DNA of 64,000 nt from Antedon bifida (lineage: Eukaryota > Echinodermata > Crinoidea > Comatulida > Antedonidae). A program made the translations under genes and the position numbers. Positions 23,751 to 36,192 of the stretch are shown in pieces. Numbering within the stretch: position 1 is the first letter of the stretch; each line of letters opens with the position of its first letter. The stretch covers positions 9,486,001-9,550,000 of the forward strand of contig OY727097.1 in the NCBI GenBank assembly GCA_963402885.1. The letters are read 5' to 3'. The notes beneath the pieces were generated by a model that saw only the letters and a program-made list of their open reading frames with translations, had not been told where the DNA came from and searched no databases.

Positions 23751-24347
23751 CAATAATACGTCGTCGTTTACAGAAACGAATAAATAGACGCGGTGATTTA
23801 TATACTCAATTGTACTCAATTAGCACTCTGGGAATTACTTCCGAAGGAAAAACTTGTCACAAAATGAAACCAATTGCTTTAGCCAAATTTAAACAAACTT
23901 AATTGTGTTTTGCATGTGACATTAGGGTTAAGGGATGGGGAAGAGGATAGGTGCAAAGAGGAACAATTTTTAAATATATTCTTTATCCATTCAGTAACGA
24001 AATATTAAATATATCAAATAATATACCACTAAACACAGTAAAACATTGCGATTTAATACTTGAAACTGTCAACGCCAAAGTCTTGATTGAAATATAGTAC
24101 AGTACATGTAACGACACACCACTACGACGTTTTATTTACATTTTCTGTACAGTATTAATTAACACAAACATTGAGAAGCAACTGTCAGTAATTTTATTTG
24201 TAAACTTTTATATACATTATGAATCATGCGTTTATATGTAAAAAAGTTTGTGAAAAAACACCTCTATTCGGGACAAATTCCCCTTAATCGTCAATAAATA
24301 ATTATCTAACAAATGATTTTCAATTGTTTCTTAGAGCCAATTCATAC
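23751..24347. repeat. Array spacer, shortened
   Basis: Copy of 21346-21943 at 2,404-bp distance. No gene is recognised. Confidence 0.7.
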
Positions 24348-24948
<601 letters not shown>

Positions 24949-25160
24949 TTACATTTTCTGTACAGTATTAATTAACACAAACATTGAGAAGCAACTGTCA
25001 GTAATTTTATTTGTAAACTTTTATATACATTATGAATCATGCGTTTATATGTAAAAAAGTTTGTGAAAAAACACCTCTATTCGGGACAAATTCCCCTTAA
25101 TCGTCAATAAATAATTATCTAACAAATGATTTTCAATTGTTTCTTAGAGCCAATTCATAC

Positions 25161-25770
25161 TTAAGTTGGTTCCCGCCCTGTGTGTACTTTCAAGTGCGTT
25201 TTCAAATTGCTATTCCGTTTAAATTTCTTCCCACAATGTTCACATTCATATGGTGTCTCTCCTGTGTGTATTCTCAAGTGATTCTTCAAATTCCCATTTT
25301 GTTTAAATTTCTTTCCACAATGTTCACATTCATATGGTGTCTCTTCTGTGTGTACTTTCAAGTGGTTTTTCAAACCCCCACTCTGTTTAAATTTCTTTCC
25401 ACAATGTTCACATTCATAAGGTGTCTCTCCTGTGTGTACTCTCAAGTGCCTTTTCAAACTCCCACTTGTTTGAAATTTCTTTCCGCACTTTTCACATTCA
25501 TATGGTGTCTCTCCTGTATGTACTCTCAAATGCATCTTAAAATTCCCATTTTGTTTAAATTTCTTTCCACAATGTTCACATTCATAAGGTTTCTCTCGAT
25601 CTCCAGTGTGTACTCTCAAGTGATCTTTCAAATGCCCACTTGTCTCTCCTGTGGGTGTTTTCAAATTCTTCCCGCAATGTTCATTTTCGTTTGTTGGGTT
25701 TTCTTCTATTCCCACTAAATTTGTTTTAAAATCATCTTCCCATAATATTGTCTCGTCGTAGTGTTCACAC
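25161..25770 (-). pseudogene. Zinc-finger gene G10, N-terminus deleted
   Basis: Six fingers (QNGNFKM, TSGSLKR, QSGGLKN, QNGNLKN and NSNLKT, plus the degenerate N-terminal finger) are open. The first 30 or so codons are missing: at 25770 the codons for [10 protein letters not shown] join directly to leader sequence (TAGTAAAACTGCAGC), so the ATG and first finger are lost. The frame has only a GTG near 25715. Expression as a zinc-finger protein is doubtful. The leader itself is truncated at 25929. Confidence 0.75.
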
Positions 25771-25914
25771 TAGTAAAACTGCAGCTTTTTGCTGGCTGGT
25801 TTTAAGGGCGGTAATCCTCTCGGGTCCGCAAAATGCGATCCACTTCGCGGACGTGTGAGAGCGTTTCTTTGTATGTTTGGGAAGGGGAAAATATAGCGTG
25901 CTTACCTCGCCCTG

Positions 25915-26532
25915 TTATGATGATAATTCATAAGGTGTCTCTTCTGTGTGTATTCTCAAATGCATCTTCAAATTCCCATTTTGTTTAAATTTCTTTCCAC
26001 ACTGTTCACATTCATGAGGTTTTTCTCCTGTGTGTATTCTCAAATGCACCTTAAAGTGGCTATTTTGTTTAAATTTCTTCCCACAATGTTCGCATTGATA
26101 TGGTGTCTCTCCTGTGTGTACTCTCAAGTGCCTTTTCAAACTCCCACTTGTTTGAAATTTCTTTCCGCACTTTTCACATTCATATGGTGTCTCTCCTGTA
26201 TGTACTCTCAAATGCATCTTAAAATTCCCATTTTGTTTAAATTTCTTTCCACAATGTTCACATTCATGAGGTTTCTCTCCTGTGTCTATTCTCAAATGAT
26301 CTTTCAAATGCCAACTTGTCTCTCCTGTGGGTGTTTTTAAATTCTTCCCGCAATATTCATTTTCGTTTGTTGGGTTTTCTTCTATTCCCACTACATTTGT
26401 TTTAAAATCATCTTCCCATAATATTGTCTCGTTGTAGTGTTCACACTCTTCTGTCCAAGTATGTATTCCTAAATGCTCCTTTAAATATATTAACTCAAAT
26501 TTTTCTCCACAATGTTCACATTTGTATTCCAT
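25915..26532 (-). CDS. C2H2 zinc-finger protein, array locus G11, chimeric end
   Basis: A 205-residue frame from ATG. The N-terminal module of the [12 protein letters not shown] type is followed by fingers QNGNFKM, TSGSLKR, QNSHFKV and QNGNLKM. After the last linker TEETPYE the coding sequence runs into the leader of G10, which supplies LSS and the stop. The junction at about 25926-25930 shares ATTC between the two parents. The gene has therefore lost its own C-terminal fingers and trailer, and its 3' UTR now lies in the neighbour's leader. Confidence 0.7.
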   Translation of the reverse strand: MEYKCEHCGEKFELIYLKEHLGIHTWTEECEHYNETILWEDDFKTNVVGIEENPTNENEYCGKNLKTPTGETSWHLKDHLRIDTGEKPHECEHCGKKFKQNGNFKMHLRVHTGETPYECEKCGKKFQTSGSLKRHLRVHTGETPYQCEHCGKKFKQNSHFKVHLRIHTGEKPHECEQCGKKFKQNGNLKMHLRIHTEETPYELSS

Positions 26533-26935
26533 GATGTTGGTTTTCGTTCAATCTCACAATTGTAAAAACTTATAACTGCATTTACAGTATCTTTATTATT
26601 TTGTGTGAATAGCTCACAGTTAAACCAACAAACCGATAAGATATTTCTTCTATAGTATTATGTAGGTAGTATAACTGCAGCTTTCTGCTGGCTGGTTTTA
26701 AGGGCGGTAATCCTCTCGGGTCCGCAAAATGCGGATCCACTTCGCGGACGTGCGAGAGCGTTTCTTTGTATGTTTGGGATGGGGAAAATATAGCGTGCTT
26801 ACCTCGCCCTGTTATGACGATAATTCGCGGTGTTCTAAAAATAGAGATTTTGGACCTCAGAAAAAAAGGAATATTAGTTTCATTTTACAATTGCACGCCA
26901 GTAGCCAGGATTTTTTTACAGGGTCTTTAAAAAAA
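26533..26935 (-). promoter_or_regulatory. 5' leader of G11 with UTR intron
   Basis: Donor GAG|GTAAGC at 26797-26802; acceptor next to ATTGAACG upstream of the ATG at 26532. Confidence 0.6.
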
Positions 26936-26989
26936 GGGCACTTCTCACTCCCTAGAGGATATTACCCTCCACCCCACCTGCCTTTTTAA

Positions 26990-28450
26990 TAATATTAAAA
27001 ACGTATGTGAATTAATAAAAAAGGATCAAGACTTAGAAAACACCAAAAAAAATAATATTGATGATACTGTATTATGACATGTTGCCTCATTAGTTGTTGG
27101 ATAGGTACTATTAACATATAGTCAGAGTTACAACGCTGTATTAGTCTTAATTTATTATAACTAGCCGCGTACCATCTAGGTCATGCCCACAGATGTTTTT
27201 CGAATACATAGTAATTTCTGCGTTAAAAAACTGGCGATTTCAAATGTAAGTACCGCAGAACAATAATACGTCGTCGTTTACAGAAACGAATAAATAGACA
27301 CGGTGATTTATATACTCAATTGTACTCAATTAGCACTCTGGGAATTACTTCCGAAGGAAAAACTTGTCACAAAATGAAACCAATTGCTTTAGCCAAATTT
27401 AAAGCTCAGGTACAGGCATGAATTTTAAATATAATATTTGGTTAATAGTACATAAATAAAAAATTTGTAATAGAAATCAAGACGAAAAAACATGAATTTC
27501 CATTAATATGGTCAAATACAAAATTTGGCAAAATTCTGCCATGAAAACCAGGAAGACATTTTTTTCAGTAGTTAGGTAGTTAACCTAATGTAATAACATG
27601 TCTGGTGACTCCCTAGAAAGTGAAAAAAGATGGTGGATATACGGTGGATAATTTTTGCTATAGCATGAAAATAAAAATCTGAAGTCGAATAAAAATACCA
27701 GAAATGTAATATTCAAGTTATATTACCTATATTTATTCATCTGATAACATTTTTTACCACACCGTTTATTTTTAATAGCTTTTTAAAATGCCTCTCTATT
27801 TACAAAATGTGTGTACAAAAGAATAGAGATTTTACTGTGTAATTTGAACTATCCCCCCACTGATAAGAAAGTGCTTATTTTCAACAAGCTTGTGTAACAC
27901 AAATAAAATCCCAAAAATTATGAAACATAGGGGAAACTATAGATCGATAATTATTGGAATGTATGATCAATAGAAATTTTTTGCCCGCACCTGGCCTTTA
28001 AACAAACTTAATTGTGTTTTGCATGTGACATTAGGGTTAAGGGATGGGGAAGAGAATAGGTGCAAAGAGGAACAATTTTTAAATATATTCTTTATCCATT
28101 CAGTAACGAAATATTAAATATATCAAATAATATACCACTAAACACAGTAAAACATTGCGATTTAATACTTGAAACTGTCAACGCCAAAGTCTTGATTGAA
28201 ATATAGTACAGTACATGTAACGACACACCACTACGACGTTTTATTTACATTTTCTGTACAGTATTAATTAACACAAACATTGAGAAGCAACTGTCAGTAA
28301 TTTTATTTGTAAACTTTTATATACATTATGAATCATGCGTTTATATGTAAAAAAGTTTGTGAAAAAACACCTCTATTCGGGACAAATTCCCCTTAATCGT
28401 CAATAAATAACTATCTAACAAATGATTTTCAATTGTTTCTTAGAGCCAAT
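26990..28450. repeat. Array spacer with third TTAA element
   Basis: Homologous to 9890-11260 and 15180-16470. Contains the 595-bp element and the trailer of G12. No gene. Confidence 0.7.
27403..27997. mobile_element. TTAA-flanked transposon, copy 3
   Basis: Third 595-bp copy at the same insertion point as those at 10214 and 15615, flanked by TTAA at 27399-27402 and 27998-28001. It spread by unit duplication. Confidence 0.75.
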
Positions 28451-28453
28451 TCA

Positions 28454-28977
<524 letters not shown>

Positions 28978-29385
28978 GATGTTGGTTTTCGTTCAATCTC
29001 ACAATTGTAAAAACTTATAACTGCATTTACAGTATCTTTATTATTTTGTGTGAATAGCTCACAGTTAAACCAACAAACCGATAAGATATTTCTTCTATAG
29101 TATTATGTAGGTAGTATAACTGCAGCTTTCTGCTGGCTGGTTTTAAGGGCGGTAATCCTCTCGGGTCCGCAAAATGCGGATCCACTTCGCGGACGTGCGA
29201 GAGCGTTTCTTTGTATGTTTGGGGAGGGGAAAATATAGCGTGCTTACCTCGCCCTGTTATGACGATAATTCGCGGTGTTCTAAAAATAGAGATTTTGGAC
29301 CTTAGAAAAAAAGGAATATTAGTTTCATTTTACAATTGCACGCCAGTAGCCAGGATTTTTTTACAGGGTCTTTAAAAAAAGGGCA
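28978..29385 (-). promoter_or_regulatory. 5' leader of G12 with UTR intron
   Basis: Intact-looking leader (donor 29242-29247) in front of a broken reading frame. Confidence 0.6.
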
Positions 29386-29399
29386 CTTCTCACTCCCTA

Positions 29400-30097
29400 G
29401 AGGATATTACCCTCCACCCCACCTGCCTTTTTAATAATATTAAAAACGTATGTGAATTAATAAAAAAGGATCAAGACTTAGAAAACACCAATTGTTGCCC
29501 GCCGCGCCTCCACCTTCATCCCCTGCCAAATACAATGCAAACATCGTAAACATAGCCCTGAGTCAGTGGATCACATGCAAAATCTACCTGTCTCTAAACC
29601 AAGGCAATTCGATTGCCTTGCTCTAACACCCAGTGACGACATATATCTTAACAAACAAGAGTTTTCTGGCCCATGTCAGAACATCTTGAACGCTAGGTGC
29701 GGAAATTGGCCCGTGTACTTTGAAAATATCAGGCCATGTTTGGTAGAAAATAGGCGTAAATTTAGATAATGTACACCGCACTATATAGCCAACAACAACA
29801 GCTGTAGGAAATTTAGTTCGTTGACTTTTGAACGTTTTTGGACACAGGGTCTTTGTTTACAATTTTGGTGAAACTGCAAAGTTCCACTTATTTTAAATAA
29901 GATATTTCTTTTCTTATGCAGGTAGATACTGCAGTACAACAATTGTTAGTGCCCAATAATACTTTACGAAAGGGGGAAGAAATTCGGCCCTGGTTTTGAT
30001 GGAGATAATAGAAAATCGTATAAAGAATTGAACGGCACCGTCTTAAAAGAAGGGTACGAGTGAGTGTAAACTCGAAAAAATAATATTGATGATACTG
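29400..30097. repeat. Array spacer, left part, interrupted by the palindrome
   Basis: Block B1 sequence that ends with ATACTG (30092-30097), the left target duplication of the large element. It continues at 43133 with ATACTGTATTGTGG. Confidence 0.85.
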
Positions 30098-30628
30098 AGT
30101 AGTAAAATACACTGGCCTAGCCCCCGTAGAGGGCTTTTGAGGGGATAACATTAGTTAATCCTATTATAATTAATACAATGGTAAACAATGGTAAGGAAGT
30201 AAAACAATGGAGATGTTATATATTAATACACATATAATATAAAATTTATTGAATAATAAATAAAATGTATATGGTGATTTAGTCGCTTGTAAGGAGAACA
30301 AATGGTTTCCAATGGTTAAGTATAAGATAATAGGTGTTATGTTTCGGATTATAATACAATGGTTGACATTGGGTAAGACAATATAGTTTTTTGTGGGAAT
30401 TGAATTAGTCATGGATACAAATAAAGATGCACCTGGTTAATTAAAACTAGTTAATAAAGTTGGTCCGGATATTTAGGATTTTAAAATAAAGGTTATTTAA
30501 GTATGTAAAATTAACTAATGAATGTATTCTTATTATTCTTTACCTCCATTTTATTTAAAAAAAATTATTTTAATTTCTCAAACATTGCTGCAGTGCTCTA
30601 CTGGGTACCGTAAGTATGCTTATTGTAG

Positions 30629-30995
30629 TACATGCATTTGTTTGATCAATTCCGATATGTACTTAAGAAGTGCCGACATGTACTTAACCATCTTCCGGAA
30701 ATGTTAACAATGGAGCTTCGCAATGAATGAATAGTGTATCGTCAAACAAGATGTTAGTTTCACCATTTTTCAAAAAAGTAATGTTAAAGTGGCGGAAATT
30801 TTAAAAGATTTAAACAAAAGGTGTGTTAGTATAATTTACAGTGGCGGTCTTTATATGCATTTGTTTGATCAATTCCGATATGTACTTAAGAAGTGCCGAC
30901 ATGTACTTAACCATCTTCCGGAAATGTTAACAATGGAGCTTCGCAATGAATGAATAGTGTATCGTCAAACAAGATGTTAGTTTCACCATTTTTTC
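30629..30995 (+). repeat. Direct duplication in the outer left arm
   Basis: A block of about 140 bp starting GCATTTGTTTGATCAATTCC occurs at about 30634-30776 and again at 30857-30995. It has the mirror arrangement in the right arm at about 42235-42600. The spacing is about 222 bp. No coding function is apparent. Confidence 0.8.
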
Positions 30996-31259
30996 AAAAA
31001 AGTAAAACAAATAATAATTATTTCTAACTTTAAATTAAGTTTCATTTTCATTTAAATGGTTTACGTTTTACATAAAGATTTCTTTGTTTCCTTTTAAAAA
31101 AAAAAAAAAAAAAAGGACCCTACAACTGACATGCATAAATTATTTTGTTTAGTATAAATGTAGGGTGAATGTATAGTTAAATTATCAGTATCAGTTTTCA
31201 AAGCGCTGAACTCACTTCTACAATCTTGATTAGGAGAATTTAGTACAGTTTTCATCAGT

Positions 31260-31784
31260 ATGAACTTCTACAAACCAACAGTCGATTACACCGATTCTAA
31301 AATAGTCGATAAGGCTAAGGCTACTATGCAGCGAGTTATGAGGCCTAGCAAGAGACAGAGAGTAGAAGATGAACCAAATACTAACGCTTCTTTTCAACAA
31401 GATTGTCGACCGGTGGTACAGAATCACTTTTTTAAGAATGATAGTCGAATTACAGTTACAGCTACTAAACGTATTAAACTTAATGAAACGAGGCACGTTG
31501 TTGCTCAACGTTGGGGTGATGATATGTACGTGTGTATCCGAGAATACTATCAATCAGAACCAGATGGTAAATTTAAACCGGGCAAGAAAGGTATTAATTT
31601 AACAATGATGCAGTGGAGAGATCTAATGGAGCAAAAGGACATGGTCGATGAAATGATTTTAGAATTGGACGGGGTTGATTATTGTGGAAATGGTGTAGAC
31701 TCGAATGATAATGGAATTCTAGAATCACGGACCAAAAAAAGTTACCAGAATGACAATTACGATTGGTTAAAACAGTTCCCGTAA
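31260..31784 (+). CDS. PC4/SUB1-like transcription coactivator, left-arm copy
   Basis: A 174-residue frame from ATG. Residues about 85-135 match the C-terminal ssDNA-binding domain of PC4 (p15, SUB1): MYVCIREYY, then KPGKKGINLTMMQW, then a helix. The lysine-rich PGKKGI..L turn and the IREYY strand are hallmark features. The N-terminal half is basic with KRQRVEDE, a possible nuclear signal, and the C-terminal tail is acidic. PC4 proteins bind single-stranded DNA and act in transcription, replication and repair. In this element it may serve viral transcription or DNA handling, which is inferred. The frame is intact. TATAAATG near 31155 could be a promoter, and AATAAA occurs downstream near 32073. 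Confidence 0.85.
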   Translation: MNFYKPTVDYTDSKIVDKAKATMQRVMRPSKRQRVEDEPNTNASFQQDCRPVVQNHFFKNDSRITVTATKRIKLNETRHVVAQRWGDDMYVCIREYYQSEPDGKFKPGKKGINLTMMQWRDLMEQKDMVDEMILELDGVDYCGNGVDSNDNGILESRTKKSYQNDNYDWLKQFP

Positions 31785-31879
31785 TTACAATGCACTCTTT
31801 TGGAAAAACGGAATGATGATTTAAATTCAATGACATTGGGGAAGCTACTTAATGAAACAAAAGGAACACAGCGCTTTTC

Positions 31880-32640
31880 AAAGCCATAAAGTTGATTACA
31901 AATGATTCAGAACTTTTTAATAAGATTCTTAACCAATTGTAATTTCTACAAATTTAAATATTATCTTAACACTTTTTTTTAATTAATGTTATATATTTTT
32001 ATAATTCTTATTTCTTTTCGGTAAATTTATTATTATTATGGTTGTAAAATATATTGAAATAGAATGTGTGTTAAAATAAAGGTTGTGTTTTTTCTTTTAA
32101 AAGCAACAACAAAAATGAAATTTGATCTTTGCGTGTTATTTAAGTATTTGATTTATTTTTTAAGTTTTCATTTGGGTGATTGAGGGTAATGAGTATGGAT
32201 GAGTACTTAAGAAAAGTATATTTATGTGGGCGCTAAACTACTTTCATTTACGTTGTATAAATGTTGATGCGTTTGCTAAAGCCATAAAGTTGATTACAAA
32301 TGATTCAGAACTTTTTAATAAGATTCTTTACCAATTGTAATTTGTACAAATTTAAAATAATATCTTAACACTTTTTTAAATTAATGTTACATTATATTTT
32401 TATATTTCTTATTTCTTTTCGGTAAATTTATTATTATTATGGTTGTAAATTATATTGAAATAGAATATGTGTTAAAATAAAGGTTGTGTTTTTTCTTTTA
32501 AAAGCAACAACAACGAAAATGAATTTGATCTTTGAGTGTTATTTAAGTATTTTATTTATTTTTTTTAATTTTCATTTGGGTGAATGAGGGTAATGAGTAT
32601 GGATGAGTACTTAAGAAAAGTATATTATTACGATCCTAAG
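31880..32640 (+). repeat. About 395-bp direct duplication in the left arm
   Basis: The block from AAAGCCATAAAGTTGATTAC to the integrase start (GAGTACTTAAGAAAAGTATA) is present twice, at about 31884-32221 and 32278-32632, with small differences. The first copy has a truncated integrase start. It is mirrored at about 40598-41350 in the right arm, so the duplication predates the palindrome. Confidence 0.8.
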
Positions 32641-32841
32641 CATCCTGATAGTTTTGGTGGTGTGGACCGACTTTATCAAAATGTAAAATACGATTTAAAT
32701 ATTACCAAGAGACAAGTTCAAGACTGACTGAGCAAGCAAGATACATATACATTACACAAATCCATTCAACGTAAATTCAAACGAAACTGGGTACTTGTAA
32801 GTGTTATTGATGAACAATGGGGAATGGATTTGGAAAAATAA
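32593..32841 (+). pseudogene. Polinton-type integrase N-terminal remnant, left arm
   Basis: From an ATG at 32593 the frame encodes the start of a retroviral-like integrase as found in Polintons/Mavericks. The recognisable pieces are YDPKHPDSFGGV near residue 14 and TYTLHKSIQRKFKRN near residue 50. An in-frame TGA at 32725-32727 interrupts it, and a TAA follows at 32839-32841, just where the catalytic core should begin. The DDE core and chromodomain are absent. It cannot be an active integrase; any mobilisation would need one supplied in trans. I give no repaired sequence. Confidence 0.75.
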
Positions 32842-34109
32842 CGTGTATAAAATTTGATTCAGACAAACTGTTTGACTTTAAATTTCCAAAAATCAAAGGA
32901 AGTCAATTTTGAAATAGTTGGTAGCATGGTACAAGGAATCGGACTGGAAAAAATAACAACAACTAATCCTAACAAAATAACCCGTAAACCAAAAATCTCA
33001 CTCTCTACCATTCAAAAACAAAATTTTTGATGTAGCGATTTTTTCAAGCGGTATTGTCATGAACGTATTGAAAAGAAAATAGTTTTATTGTCAATGATTT
33101 GTCAAGTGTTTTATTTTAATTTCAATTACTGTTGTATTGTATTTAGTTTTACCCGTTCATGTTGGCATGATCAATATTTGCTCAAACTCCATTTTATCGT
33201 TATGTTTGTAGTATTTTAGAGCTTCCCGATCATCGTAATAATGATATAACTAGAATTCGTAACCGTGTGTTAGATTCCACGCGTATTATATACATATTGT
33301 CTTACTTTAATTCCTTCTCTCGTTATTCACCCGATGTAGTTTGATCAAACATTGTACCTGAGCCTGAAAGGTTAGTTGTTATGGTACAAGGAATCGGCCC
33401 GGACAATAATTTGTTTTCTTTTCTGTTAAATTATTATTATGTTTGTGAATTGTGTATTGCAATAGATTTGTTTAATGAAATTAAATTAATTAGGCCTATG
33501 TTTTGACTTAATTTACTGTCAGTGTAAATTTGTAAAAGTAGTTTTCCTACTTTAATTCACGGTAAATTTATTTATCGACTTAATTTAATTTGTTTTCTTT
33601 TCTGTTGTTGTTAAATGTAATTGCAAACACACATAATAAATGATTGTGATTATAAATATTCTGTTTACTTCTTTTAATTTTAAACAGTACAATAGATCTG
33701 TAATGTAAAGTTATATTTTATATATAATAAGTAATATTACAAAAATAAACATACAAAATGTATAAAGCATAGATTAATTAAATTTAAATACAATTTCTTT
33801 ATTTCAAAATGAATTTCATTTTCTACGTGTTTTCAATTTTAAATCTTTTAAGAAAGACACAATAGGTACTGCTAAAAAAATAAAACGCACACAAAAGAAA
33901 ACAAATTTGAGACGCACGATATGTAACGACGGTTTCAATAAAAAGGCATATTATAAATGTATTTTTACCAAATTTATAAAGTAAAGTGTTATTATTGAGA
34001 AATATACATTTTAGATAAATGATAACACATCTAAAATTAATTAGAGAGATCAATACAATATGGTGTTCATAATAATGTTTTGATGACTAGAGGAAACATC
34101 TGAAGACAT
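32842..34109. other. Left-arm stretch without recognised gene
   Basis: AT-rich sequence between the integrase remnant and the Bcl-2-like gene. Short, broken peptide-like pieces occur, and ATGGTACAAGGAATCGG occurs twice (about 32925 and 33380). It may hold decayed viral genes, but none could be identified. Confidence 0.4.
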
Positions 34110-34681
34110 TCAACAAAAAACAAGCGTTAACACCATACCAGTCATTAAGAATGCTACTACTCTGAAAAAAACATCTCCCTTCAAGCACAGAAACAAATTC
34201 TGAACGAAAATAAAAAATAAAAATAATTAGTAAACGAAACACGCGCATTATAAATAAAATGAATAATTTAAGAATATTTGTTAAAATACCCACGAACAAA
34301 ACAAAAAAAAAGAAACATACTAACCGATTTATCGTCATTACGAAGTTCAAATAACGAAAACTTTTCCTTGAAAAATCCACAAGAGACACGTTTTACATTT
34401 TCTAACTGCATTTCAGTGTCACATTGTTTCGCAACACATGTACATAAAACGAGTCCTGTCACAAATCTGCCGACATTTATTTTTTTATCGCTCATCATTT
34501 GTTCTAATACATAATACAACGCTTCCGAAGAAATATCTTTACACAATTCTAACACATTAAAATTGTTTTCCAACTCTTTACAAGCACGAATAGTACTCTG
34601 GAGGATGGGTGAATCCAAAACAATTAACCCCGTCAATTTATATTCAATGTATACTAAAACTACTTCCTCTAAATCAACCAT
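34110..34681 (-). CDS. Bcl-2-like protein, two exons, left-arm copy
   Basis: Exon 1 is 34325-34681 from ATG, and exon 2 is 34110-34199 to a TGA. Between them is a 125-bp intron (34200-34324) with donor GTTAGT and a pyrimidine-rich TTCAG acceptor, phase 0. The predicted length is about 148 residues, short for the family. A BH3-like helix (RACKELENNF) lies near residues 32-41. A BH1-like motif with NVGR, corresponding to the family's NWGR, is at about 69-72. Exon 2 encodes a hydrophobic, probably membrane-anchoring tail. The intron falls about 47 residues after NVGR, where animal Bcl-2 genes are split in BH2. Bcl-2 homologues block or promote mitochondrial apoptosis; the direction here is unknown. 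Homology is by motif only. Confidence 0.6.
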
Positions 34682-34689
34682 AACGCTCG

Positions 34690-36180
34690 ACAAAACAAAT
34701 GATAATGGATGTAATTACCAAGAAAGTTACAACTTAAAACATTTATTTTTGTTTTTAAAAAGAAGTTGTAACATAGAAACTAATTTTGTCAGGAAATGTG
34801 TTTTTATTATTTATGTGATTTAATTGTGTTTAGAAAGTTACAACATTAACATTTAATTTTGTCAAAAAAAATGTGAATATACGGAGCCGAATGTAATTTT
34901 TAATCCTTAGTATAGTGAGAGATTTTATATAAGAAAAAAAAAAAAAAAAAAAAAGAGCGAACGGAAACTAATGATTGCAGATTAGCCATATAGAAATGGA
35001 TTGAAATTGGAAATCCACATGATCAAAGAAAAGAAATCATCGTTCCGACAGAAGCTAATGACAATTACAAAGGATGACACAGTTTGAATATAGTAATTAC
35101 CGTAAAACATAATTAAATGTTGTCAAGATAGTTGTCAAAAATAAATAAAATATATTATACTGAATTTACTTTGTACATTTATTTAATTTAGACCGTAATT
35201 AGGGTTGTTGTTCATTTATGATTGTGAAAAATATACATACGAATAAAACAGCTATATATATATATAAAAAAAAAATAATGATTCAGTGTTATAATTTTAT
35301 TTACCTGTCATTATGTTAAATAAAACATATTCTAAATTAAATTTATATCATGTTAGATATATTTTCAAGAACATTTTTTACATAAAAATAAATTTGTAAA
35401 GAAATTTGTTACATAAGATAAATTTGTTAAGAAGTTTGTTTCATAAAAATATTTGTGTAGATAAATTTGTTACATGAAAATAAATTTTTCAAAATATTTG
35501 TTACATAAAAATAAATTTGTAAAGAAATTCGTTACATAAATTTATTTTTTACAAGAAGTTTGTAACAGAAAATTATTTTGCTAAGAATTAGTTGCATCAA
35601 TTGATTTTATCAACCGTATGTAACATAAAGAATTATTTTGTTGAAAAAAATATTTTGTCATTCAGTCCATTGTTCAATAGGCCTAGTTCGTTTAAGTTTT
35701 TAAGAATTATTTGTGTAATATTCTTGTATATAAGAGAATTTATTTTTAACCTTTGTAATTATTTTGTAAATATCATTTATGCAATATTTTTGTGTGTAAA
35801 TATTTGAATTTATTTATACTTTTTGTATGGAAATAATTATACTAATATTAAATATCATTATTTGTTTATAAATTTATTTGTGATTATAGATTTATTCTTT
35901 ATAAGTATGTCGATTAATTTCAGAATCAAAAACTTGTTACATAAGAAAAAAAAATGGTCATGAAATTCGTTAAATAAAAAATAATTTATCAAGAATCTTT
36001 TTACATAAATTTTATTTTATCATTAAATTTGTTACATAAAAATAATTTGTCAAGAATCTTTTTGCATAAAATTTATTTTGTCATTAAGTTTGTTACATAA
36101 AAAAAAAAAAATTGTTTCATGAATCTTGTTACATTTTTTAAATTTTTGTTTTCAACTACTTATATGAAAATTCAAGTTAA
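34690..36180. repeat. AT-rich part of left arm with TTGTTACATAAA minisatellite
   Basis: Between about 35300 and 36150 the motif TTTGTTACATAAAAATAAATT recurs at irregular spacing of about 35-40 bp, mostly as diverged copies. A poly-A run of about 22 bases lies at 34934-34954. The mirror is at about 37075-38540. No gene is recognised. It could be a replication or packaging signal array, but nothing proves this. Confidence 0.6.
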
Positions 36181-36192
36181 GAACGCAGTATA

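Noticed and set aside
31230-31553. 107-residue minus-strand frame opposite the PC4-like gene
   Set aside because: It is the shadow of a clearly recognisable domain on the plus strand.
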